From assembly GCA_037576195.1 (NCBI GenBank), contig CM075101.1, forward strand, positions 26,040,001 through 26,104,000: a stretch of DNA of 64,000 nucleotides, given 5' to 3'. The stretch is from Phytoseiulus persimilis (Eukaryota > Arthropoda > Arachnida > Mesostigmata > Phytoseiidae). The translations under genes and the position numbers were made by a program. Position 1 is the first letter of the stretch, and each line of letters begins with the position of its first letter. Under the pieces are notes generated by a model. The model was given only the letters and a program-made list of their open reading frames with translations. It was not told where the DNA came from and searched no databases. Positions 1 through 11,000 of this stretch are shown piece after piece.

Positions 1-1992
1 TCCGTTGTGGGGCACGACAAAGCCTCCCCGCATCCGCTGTGATTTGGAGGCTGGAAGTCAAGCGATCCGTGAAAACCCGTAATCCAGCGGAAATTTGCGC
101 GCATTCCTCTCCTCAGGCTTTTTGTACCAACGCTTGCTCACCTCATGAGGCGCCGTTCTCTGGAGAGACAGATCTAGCCGCTGACATTCTCGGGACAGGA
201 GCTCGGTTTGTTCTTGGAGAGTGTCCAGCATAGCCTCTTTGGACGCGAGTTCCGATTGGAAGAATCGACATTCGCGGTCTTTCAGATGGATACTCAGTCT
301 CAGGGAAGCCACTTGCTCTTTGAATTGCAGGAACTCTTGTTGGTTCATGAGGTTGTCAAAGTGTGAGTGCTGTTCGACCGCGTCACCCGTCGGCCTCGTC
401 AAAGTCATCTCCGGCAGGGAAGCTGCGAAATGCAGAGTTATATTGAGATCTCATTCGAAGAAATTCGCTTCTGAGGGCTTTTCATGTACCAATACGACTT
501 CCACTGACCCGTATCGATTGTTGGAATAGCTATCCGTAACGTGCTGCATTTTGCTCGGAGTTCATGACCGAAGTTCATTAGGACACCTTCCGCTTCTTCG
601 AAAGTGATCCCGCGTTGCCCAATCGAAGCCGGCACTCCTTTCGGGATAGTTCTTGGGATGTCGTCTCCGACGAGCCTCCGAACCTCAGCTGCCAGCAACT
701 TCTTCTCTTCCTAAGATACAGAGAAGAGCTCGAGTCAAAGGCCAGCTGATTGCCTTAGCAGAACGGAACAGAGGTCTTGAAAGGACGATAATGTTGGAAG
801 GCGAGCTCTCCACTACCTGAATCTTATCCAGAGATACTTTCAGTGCAGTAGTGGCCTGTCGATCTCTGGAAGTGCACGGAGCTGAGAGCCTGCAGTTCGT
901 TATTACTTCTTGTTTTTCCAACCGAACAACTGACACGAGGAGCTCCGTCGCCTGTAGAAGGCAGCTCTCTTCCTCCAAGATTGTCTGAAATTCGAGGGGT
1001 GTTGTTCGGAGGTGGAAAGATATCGAAGGGATGAAACGACGTTGAAGTCCCTTTCTCGAGTGTGAGCTGACCTTGAGCAACTGTTGATTCGAAATATAGC
1101 GTCCAAGCAGTATGGTCAACCGCTCACAGTAATTCTGACTTTCTTCCAACGAAACTTGGAGCGCGACCTGGAAAGGGTTCCCCGCGCGGCGTCAGTAATC
1201 CGAGCCAAGCTTGTCGTCTCCAAAATCCAGCAGAATGGGGCTGTGCACTGTTGAACTCACTTTTTGGCAATCCAAGTTGTCGACTTGTGCTCGTAGTCTG
1301 TCCAACTCCAAGAGAGCTTCTCTTTCATCACAAAATGCGGGAACCAATGTAATCTGAAATCAAACCTCTTGAACATTCGGATCACTAATTATTATTAACC
1401 TCAATTATCAAGACCGAACGCTGAGCCTGGATTCATTTCTCGCCCCATGGTATTACCGTGTTATTGGGACCGGTCACAGCTTTCATGCGTTCAACAGAAT
1501 CTCCACTCGAGGGAGCTCCACTCCCGTCATCCTTGGAAGTAGAGTCCAGCGGATTGCTGAGGTCCTGTGAAAATCGAGTTATCATTTGGGATATCACACG
1601 CACCCAGTCCCGCTCTCGAGACAGGAGAGCGAATTTTTTCCCACCTCGCTCGAAGCGAATCGTGGCGGTGAGAGCTGAGATAGTTCTGTGGCCAGGTTCT
1701 CGTTGCTAGAGCATTGGCTGAGGGGCATATCATCACAATCGTCGTCGCTATCTCCTGAATCCCTGCGAATGAGGAGAGAACTCAGACTCGGCATGAATCA
1801 GTCCACCCTCGACTCCAGGTCCAGGTCGCGGGTTTTTCTCCAGAACGGGCAAAAACTCACTGAGAAGATGTCTCCAATCTATCCGTGAGGTCTTGGATGA
1901 CGGTCTGAAGCTGAGCAAGTCTTTGTTCATAGTTCTCCGCTAATGAATCCATGAGTAGGTCTCCGGTGGATCGGCCATGGTTGGCCGACATC
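1..1992 (-). CDS. MCC: MCC-family coiled-coil protein, 5' part, truncated by the window edge
   Basis: Ten minus-strand exons join in phase: 1861-1992, 1645-1762, 1457-1564, 1261-1353, 1072-1167, 907-984, 817-855, 509-710, 142-422, and 1-50 (partial). The first exon has ATG at 1989-1991, one base after an acceptor, so a 5' leader exon lies further upstream and could add coding sequence. Seen: coiled-coil segments (NYEQRLAQLQTVIQDL; CDEREALLELDRLRAQ; NQQEFLQFKEQVASLRLS) separated by Asp/Ser-rich linkers. From memory of vertebrate MCC, the order matches: an early YEERI-type coil, then the segment with ERLTILLGRY (MCC has ERMSMLVGKY), then an ALK..LDK stretch, then a late coil. MCC is a cytoplasmic scaffold linked to cell polarity, Wnt and NF-kB signalling. 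Its C-terminal PDZ-binding end would lie left of the window. Introns are 51 to about 105 bp. Family call is by eye only; another coiled-coil scaffold remains possible. Confidence 0.75.
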
Positions 1993-4900
1993 CTGAAAAA
2001 GATTCCCGATGGAGAATGAGCGGTGTTTGTGCGAGTAGAATTATTTGGGATGAGGGAATTACATAGCTGAGACCGACTCGACAATATTCAGTCGGTCCTT
2101 CAGAGCCACGACTTTGAGGGGATAGCGCAGCCCTTGCTCGGTGTGCGAGAGCATCCTCGTGGTTCACACTCATCGGGAATTCACCGGCCGGTGGAATCTA
2201 CCAGCGCGGATCTCTCTTGTTCCATTCTCTCTCATTCGCACCGATTGAGCTGGGCCGCCCACCAGCTAGGTACTCGAGTGCGAACAGAATCATTCACTCA
2301 CCCGACTCTGCGGTAACACCAAGATGGTGCAAGTTACTGTGGGTCAGAACCCGAGGTAACGAGCTCGTACAGAGCACCGACTTGGCGTTGACCGTGGAGC
2401 GCCCCGGGAGCAGGAGAGCGGAGCGCGGGGCATCTCAAACTCCTTAGAAGAAAACTGAACATGCAGGCGTGGCAGGTAGGGTGAGCGTTTCTTCATCAGA
2501 AGGCATAGAGTGAATTCGAGAATATGTATTCTCCGATATATCTGAGGGTCGATGAGGTGCCATCCTATGATTGATGAGAGACGCACAGCGATCTGATTTC
2601 GGAGAGATAAGAATACCTACCAGTTCTCGCGATACTTCTCAGTCTTTTCATCGCGGTTTTGCGGAGAACTCACACTCACGCGTGTTGATGCATCCCTGTT
2701 TTCTAGCTGTATGGGATGACGGCTCTGGGAGGGGGATAATTATGGAAGTGCATCCTTTGATCCTCATGCGGAGAACGCTTCGCGATTCTTTGAGGCTAAC
2801 CCCCCTCCTCCGGTGGTATAGACGAATCGGCTTAGAAGCTTCAGGCATTCACGACGACAGTGGTTTTGCATTCTTCCCTTGTTGATGGAAAATGGCTCCT
2901 CACTCCAGGTGCAGATGTGAGCATACCCAGGGACGAGAACTTTACCCGATGCAAGCTCGACTAGCTACTTCCAGAATCCGAATCCAACCCTCTCCATCCC
3001 CGCTCAGAAGTGGACATAACTTCCGAGAATGAATATCATCCAGGAATATATTCATATCTGAAGCGGTAACATTCTTTATTTCCGAATAAACCTGTTATCT
3101 GGCAACTTTTCATTTGACCTAATCGTTTCCAATTACCATTGAATCATCGGCCCTAGTGAATCGAGATCGACAATATTGAAGTTTTGATGCTGTTTTGGTA
3201 CTTCTTTAATCAATCGAGGCATATCGTCCGCGATGGTACCGCTATTTCCAGGATGATCTTCTCAATTGGATACTCAATTTATGTTGAATCATGATACGAG
3301 TTAGTCGTCACTAATAATCGTGATAGCGGAGGTCAGATTACAATTCGACGAGAAACTTACAGTTGGAGCCGTCTCCGAGTGATTACACAAGAAAGGGGTA
3401 TCATCGGTATTCACGTCATCTATATTTGAGTACTCAATCATCCCCTCACGCAGCGAGCATGGAGTTTCTCGCGTATCATAATTTTCTTCGAGTGCCTTCC
3501 GTGGGAGTCTGCTCCATCAACGCACACTAACTTGACTGTGACTCAGTCGAGAGTGTTACATTCGGACTGAATCGTTTTCAATGATGCGCGATTCGCCAAT
3601 CAGAATGCTCCGACCGACAGATCGTGGAACACGAGCTTTGAATCCCTGGCAAAAAGCTAAGTCACACTGATTCAGTCTGATCGCTCGAGCCACGCGCTCA
3701 AAACAAAGGTCGACGTGGCAGCTCAATTAGAAGACAATATCTTCCAGGATTTTCATGAAGCTTCACCCTCCAAGTCCCGGCAATCTCTAGCGTACACCCT
3801 GCCGAGTTTCGTTAGGAATCCGCAACGATGTCTCTGATGTGGTCAACGGACGAAGTAGAATCGGATGGAGAATGGCTTCCGGATCCTTCACCAAAGTAGC
3901 GCGGAGCTCTCCAGCTTCGGAGAATCGACTGCAGAGTCAAGGCAGTCATCATATATAATCGTCGAGGAACAGCCGTATGTGTCGTCAGCACACCATTCTT
4001 CAGGATGACTGATTTCCTATTTGAACCACCGAACCACTTCTTAGCGCGAGTCAATCTCGCCAAGTCAACAAATAACTTGAGTCAAGGAAAAGTCCTATTC
4101 TCTCTTCTGTTTGACCTCGTACCACTATTCCGTACTAGTGAACGTTTTTCTTTGATCGTTTGCCTTGCTTGAAAAGATTCACTATCCTGCATGGCGTGGC
4201 TGGAGCAACCCTTCTTGTATGATACAGTGTTGTACTTTGTATAAGGATTGTCCGATCTAGTTCAGGAGTCGGCATCCTATCACCAGAGCTTCGCGACACA
4301 AAAAAATTGGAGATAGTCTCCAGCTTCATTGTATTCAGGACATGGATGTCAGTCATGACCCGCGAATCAGTTTAGAGCAGCATGTTCAGAGACTAGGAGC
4401 CCGAAATCAGACTCCCGCAGCGGTTTCACGATGATTTCTCAATCCGCATCCCTACATCTCTTGATGATCTTCACTCCAGGATGCCGCGAGCTATTCGGTG
4501 GTTTTGTAATCGGTTGATAACTCCTTCAGTCAAGCAGGGATTTCCTCCCAGAACTCTAATCTCCCAAACTCCCTCTGTTCGTGGATAGTCACCGGGGCTA
4601 GTGCTCGTCCATGGCCAGGGAGTGCAGTGGATATTTTGAAACCGATGAGCGAAAAATCACGTTCGACGCGGCTAGACACTCATGTTGAGACAACGAGTTG
4701 GTTGCACTGAAAACTAATTTTGACCGAAATCGGACACCCGTCTCCGGGAAGCCCTGCGAGTTCGTTTCGAGAAGTTTGAGAAATCAGCGCTGGGATACAC
4801 CGACTTGATCGGGCGGAACCTTGCGGTGAAGTCTACTCAATCAGCTTCCGGAGCGAGCTGTGTTTTGAGTGACAAATCGCTGCATGGAGAAACCTGGTCG

Positions 4901-5092
4901 CCATTCGAAGTTTCGGAATGGACTTCTTATCATCTACCGTGTTTTGTGCGCTGAACCGGGAAAATAAGTTCACCGACTCGTTCCCGTTTTGCTCGGATCC
5001 CTGCACACGTATCTCATCGGGCAGGAATCGTCCTTGATGAGCGGAATCGAACCGCGTACCGTCCCTGCGAAACCGCTGTTCGAGCACCGGCT
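1993..5092. other. Intergenic stretch between the MCC-like and ADAM genes
   Basis: No gene supported. It should hold the MCC-like 5' leader and promoter on the right side of that gene and the ADAM 3' untranslated region on the left side of that gene, both on the minus strand. The only clear minus-strand AATAAA I saw is at 3075-3080, facing a plus-strand AATAAA at 3085-3090. If the first serves the ADAM gene, its 3' UTR would be about 2 kb. Short open frames here (for example 2571-2885 and 4833-5087) show no domain or splice logic. Confidence 0.5.
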
Positions 5093-8068
5093 TTACGCGA
5101 CATTTATATACAGGGGTTGCACCTCGGCCATCGGAAGGCGCTCGAGGGTGACCCTATCATCCGCATAGTGTAGTCCTAAATGGTTACAGTGATGGGGAGC
5201 ACGCAAGGCCGACTCCGCCTTGATTGCTCTCAAGCTATCTAGGCTCGTAGAATACCTAACTGGTGAAAGGCAGAAATCATTACGATGTGGTAGTGTCTCT
5301 GTAGAAACCGGCGTTTCAGGTTGATTATGTTGGCCGCCCGCTATGAGAAACGCGTCGATTAGCTGCATTCGGAATCCACCTTTGACTTCTGAGAAGACCA
5401 TAACGAGTTCGCTGCCTGAGGATCCTGCAGAGAAACGGTCGACTGTCGTGCAGCTCGACCGATTTTCGGACACGGTTGGAGCTGCGTCGTTGCCAAGAAG
5501 TGGTTCGGAAGCTGATCAGGACGAGTAGGAGTACTCGATTTGCATCTATTTCCCGGCGGGATTGTGAACGGTTCGGAGGACTCGCCAGACGAAAATGAAC
5601 ATTTGGACGAAGCCAGACTATAGGAATGGATCGGACGATGACGCGTTGGTGAAGAACCCGGAAGTTGAGGGAATCCGATTTTGATCTGGCCGCGTTAGGT
5701 GCGGCCGTCGCATCAGGACGGAAAAGACACCTCATGCAGCGCACCATCACTGCGGACCACTGTCAATGAACGTTGAGCTCAGATTTCAGTCTTGGATGAA
5801 TGAAAAACTCGTCTGAAGATCCTGCAAGACAACCCGACCGGCTAGGAGTATAGCATTTTTACGGCAGTCGTTCCTTTCATCATTCTCAATAAGTAGTGAG
5901 ACTTTGCTACTGCTTGTTGCGTTCGTAGGAGCTTTTCTGATATCGACTGTTGTTCCTACAATCGGGTGTTGTCGGCGTCGAGGGGATCGCATTAGACCTT
6001 GTATTCCGGGAGACGACGCCGTTTCACTTTCCGTTTGCCGTTCACTGGAGGCCCAGGTATCAGAGGCGGCAGGGTGTGAGTACCGGCCCCATCGTAGGAC
6101 CCACTTTCCTCAGAAGGCGGACTCGGGAAGCCTGCAAAGTCAAGAATGTTCCTTCTTCGGTAATGTGTCCGTACCGGGGGTGAGCGGGTTTTCTACTTGA
6201 CGATGCAAGTGTGCGGTGAGCTCGGCTTTGTGGAAGCAGTGTCGAGCACAGGACGTTTACCCACGATAACAACACTCAGCAGACTTCACATCAGACGGGT
6301 GCGCAGGCGAGCGGGCGGGCGGGCGGACGAGCCAGCGCGAGTGATCTGCCTGTGCCGCTGTTCCAGCGAAGTGCGCCCTCCAAGTGAGCCACTCACCGCA
6401 AAGTCTACCCCAAATCATCCATCCGTCAGTCGATGGATTTTTTGTGTCTATTTGTGCTTTCATAGAATCAACGTATGCGTCGTTCTCAATCGAGGAGGCG
6501 GAGGAGGTAGAGGATCGTCTTGAGGTATCGCTGTCCTGTTCATCATCGACGCAGCGGCTGCTTGTTGAGGAAAGTTGGGAGCGTACACGTCTGATGAGGT
6601 AGAAGTTAGTTTGAAGGGAACTGAACGCCGCTCGCGACGGAACAAAGATCTCTTCCGCAGCAGGAGATCTCGTGTCGCATCGCACCCGGCTCTCATCATA
6701 GATTTCCACTCTGTTTCCACTGCCTACGAATCCCGAGCTCCGATCTCGGTGTTATCTCATCATGATCGCCTCTTGGAACGGTGTCCTCACCCTGGCCAGC
6801 GCCGAGGACCCTCGACGCGACTCACCTCCAATAGGGATGGCTTCAACAGACGCCGATCGCAGTCGTTGCTGAATCTGCTGGGCGATTTGTCCGGTTGAGT
6901 ATGTATTGGAAGACTCTTCGGATTCTTCGGCTTCGTCCTCCTCCTCGCGCGGTCTACCAGCCGACGCGCGGCTGTGACAACGACTCCCGTGTAAGGACTG
7001 ACTCGGGCCTGCACCTCCCTGCAGAAGGTACCTAAAGGGAAGGCATCGAGTCACTTTTCAGCCTATCGGGATCCACTGAACTCGACCTGTCTCTGAATGA
7101 CTATGCGGAATCGTTCAAACGTTGCTGCACGAAACGTGAACTCACCGAAGGCCGGAGTCGAGGGTGTGGTGTCGACTGTAGTGTCGGTCGACCTCAGGCT
7201 CCTCCGGCTGTTGCTGTTCAAGTTGCCTGAGGAGATCTTCCAGATTCCGGAACCTGAAAACGGTGGCTGGTCAGTGGATCGTGGCTCCGGAAGGGGCTGA
7301 TGGCTAATTCGACGAATTGTCATTGGGCTTGGTACCTCAGAGAACCAGAGCCTGTCAGCCCCGCCGAGGCCGCTGTTCCTTCGTCCATAGCGTAGGACTT
7401 GTGGTCCTGGCCCGGACTGATGGTCGGTGTCACCGTGTTTGAGACGGCTCTCTGTTGTTGTTGCTGCTGCTGCTGATGCTGCTGCAGTGCTTCCAATATC
7501 TCTTCGTGATAGCTGTACGACGAATGGGTGTTGGCATCTGATGTGTACCCAGTTAATGTTTTCAGAGTTTTCTCCACCTCCGACAAGGTGTCAGCCTCGG
7601 CTGCCCAATCTCCAGCGACTCCAACAGCTCCCACGTGGGTCTGTGAACCTCCAAGGTTGTTCGGAGAAAGCTCTACGAATGTCTCCTCGCCTGGAAGCGT
7701 TCCTCTGTGAGATGGGTCGTGCACGGCGGTTTCATTCGCATTAGAGTGTGAGGTTGCACACCTCTGCTTGATGAGTGACTGCCATTGCCTAGCCCGCTGA
7801 TGGCGTGCTTGAGTTTATCCTCGCGATAGGAAGGCATACTACCAAAAGTGATGATCCTGTCCTCGGCCAGTTGCTGGAGTGCCTGAAGGAGGGCGGTCTT
7901 ATGCGGGGGTGGAGTTGTCGCCCCGAGGCTTGGATTTCTACTATGGAGCTGCGGCGTCGCCCCAGGAGTTCCTATTAGAGGGTGCGAACCACCCGCGACC
8001 CCGCTTCCTAGGGGACCGACCGCGCCGCCCATCATGGACGGCCGATGAGCTTTTTGCTGCTGCTGCTG
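5093..8068 (-). CDS. ADAM cytoplasmic tail exons (about 640 residues after the membrane exon)
   Basis: Exons 7843-8068, 7336-7690, 7146-7253, 6826-7031, 6397-6708, 5998-6131, 5380-5685, 5093-5296. The tail is disordered in appearance: five Gln at the first exon's start, then HQQQQQQQQ (near 7455-7480), [13 protein letters not shown], an acidic run [14 protein letters not shown], a Ser-rich run, and a Pro/Lys/Arg-rich stretch [19 protein letters not shown] that could bind SH3 domains. It ends in [14 protein letters not shown]. Most ADAM tails are 40-250 residues, so this is exceptionally long. The 7843 donor paired with the 7690 acceptor is the simplest phase-consistent join; other acceptors nearby would break frame. 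For exon 6397-6708 two acceptors 2 bp apart lead to different open frames. Confidence 0.75.
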
Positions 8069-11000
8069 CTGTAATGACACACCAGTTGGAAACGGATCGA
8101 TCCGAAGATAGTCGGAGGAGTCGGCAGCTCATGCTGCGCCGTAATCCGGAAGTGGACGCGTAAACAGCTCGAATCCCTTCCTGGCGGACGATGCTCTGTT
8201 GGATTCGATTGGAATCAGCGTTTAGGGGAAGCCGACGTCGACATTACCTGAAGGTAAGCGGCGGCTACAGCCGCTTGACTAGTCTGTTGCTGTGGAGCCG
8301 CGTGCTGCGTGGGATGCGCTGGAATTATCGGCTGGAATGGCTGCTCCAGTTTCGGCATGGTACTTCTCCGGTAACAGGTGGCCAGAAGGGCGAAAAAGAT
8401 GAAGACACCGCCTACCACGGAGACTAGTACCATCACTAGTGAAGGAGCTCCCAGTGCGTCCTGGAATTTCCAATGAGAACGGCCTCAGGGCTCATCATCT
8501 CCAGTGGTCTTCGCGGCCGGTTCCCCATTTGACAGGGAAAAAACTGCAGATGCGTCGGATCACGCATGCACGAACCTTCCTTGCCACATAGGTTGTTGTG
8601 GTGTTGCCCGACTTGACCGAAGTACTGCCGTCTTCTTTTTTGGTGATAATCTTTCTATTCGGATCTGGAGTGGTGCTACTCTTGTTCTGGTTATCCTGGC
8701 TGGAATCCGAATGAGAGCCCTCCGTGATCGCGGTCCCGAACGGCATCGAGCATAGATCGAACCGAAGAGCGAAAATCAGTCTCACCTACTCCCGCTGCTC
8801 GAGGTCGTGGGCGTGTGTGCAGGGTTGGCCGTAGTGGAGTCTCCTTTATTGGCATTGTTGTTGTATTTGTTGTTATTATTGTGCTTGTTGTTCGCGTTTC
8901 CTTTACCCGAATCATCCTCTTCCCCACTGCTCGGCGTAGTCACTTGGTCGGGGACACTGCAGTCGTAGCCGTTGAACCCTGCGTTTGAAGTTGAGGAAGT
9001 TGAGACATTGTTCACAACCGTGTTCAAGTTCCGAGGTGGCAATATGATTGTCCTGGAAGCTTGATGCCGCTTCTTGAAGAGGTAAGCCTGGAGCTACACT
9101 GACCTTTTTCACAATAGCAAGAGTTCTGGTTTGAGCAGAGACCATGCCCAGAACATTCTTCGCCAGCTCTCACGGGACAGCCGATCTGGCCCTGGCGGAA
9201 GTGGGCCAAGTTCTGGCAGGTGCGATTGACACAAATGTGCCCATCACCGCATTTTGTACCATCATACACCAGTCCGACAAAATCCAATGTTTCTCCGGCG
9301 ACTCCAGTCGTTGCCCTGAAGAGATCGAGTGGAGTTTTAGCTCCGGGAGAGGCTCGGGTTTGTGATGGGGTTGACTGCATCCATTTCGATACGGGATGAG
9401 AAACTGATGGCCCAGGTGAGAATGGTCCAAGAACGGACATCCAGATACAGATAGGAAAGATTTCATGTATTGAATAATGAAAGAGATGCGTACTCCTCTC
9501 TAGAGGAGACTGACTTGCACTCGTATTCCGTGGAATCTTTCGCGATATTCATCCGAGTATACTTTTCCATCCCAGCAACTATGGGCGTGCGTCCTCCTCT
9601 CTGGCACTGAAGACTGCCACACATCATGTGCCTGTAGGAATGAATGTTTCTTTCAGTTACTGCCGCCTGAATGAATTTGCGATACGGGATCATTAGCCTC
9701 AAGCTTGCCATTTGCTGTGATTCAACTCACTCTCGGGTGCATTTGATGTAGGCGCCGTTCTCGTCTTCCCCGCAGTTCCCGTTTTGCATGCCTTGAAGGT
9801 TGTACTCAAAGCAAGCGTCGTCAGCTTTCGTAGCTCCAAAGCCCCATACAAACTCGCACTGTTCGTCGGGTGTTTCACATCGCCCACCGTAACAGTACCC
9901 TGCACCGGCCTTGCACTCCGCACCGTTCTGACGGAAAATATCCGTGGGACACTGGAAATTCGCGAACTGTTCGTAACTGGTTCGTACGTGGATCCCTTCG
10001 GGAATGATGGGAGCTCCGTTATTGTCTCAGAGTCACCCTCGTGTACTCCCCTCCGAGGATTTCCGGGAGACAGGAGAGAGAGAGAGAGGGCGGAGAGGAA
10101 AAGACAGAAAAAGAGAGGGGGGGGGGGGGAAGAAGAATACAGAGAGAAGAGCCACGAACCTCGCCAGTTTTCCCATCGCAGAACTCCGGGAAATCACATT
10201 CAGACTCGGGCTGCCTGCAGAGATGCCCCGCGGGCTTGAGCTGTCGGGATGGAGGTACCACGGTTTAGGGAAGCGAATACGGTATTGGAAACCATCGACA
10301 TGGTCCTCGCTCGACTACCTCTTGACCTGATCAGTTGACCTGATCAGTTGTCAAGCTGAACCTACCTTGCAGTTCTCACAACAGGCACCCGCCGAGCAAT
10401 TTGCTTCCATGCGCAAACGGCAAGTGATTGGATCGCAACACGGATCCACCTTACTACAGTCTTCGATCGATCCTGGATAGAGGTTAGGGAAACTTGAGAA
10501 AAATAATCCGGAGCCCGCGAAGCTTATGACCGCACGAACACCGACGATCGCACGAACCACAATCACACTGTTCATCCTCTTCCACGATGCCGTTGCCGCA
10601 GGTCTTGAAATCCTCGAGTTGTCCAGGCTTGTTGAAGAGGCAAACTCCATGGCCCACTCTGACATGTGAAATGTAATCGTTGAAGCTGCACTTCGAGAAG
10701 TGACTCGGCTGGACATGGGTCGAGCCTTTGTGACCCGAAGGTGCTGCAATTCCGAAGTACCCTCATGAAACAAGGTGGTGCACGCGCATGGAGCTTAATC
10801 TCAATGAAGTCGGCTCGGAGACATACCGAGTATTCCGGGAGTCATTATGCATCCCCAAGGGTCATCGCAAGCGCAGCTATCGGAGTCATGTGTCATCCCA
10901 AGATTGTGTCCAAGCATGTGCGTAACAGTGGACGCTACTAGGTGAGGTTCGTAGACGTTCGTATCTTCGCTGACACCTTGATAGAAAGATGTAAACCTCA

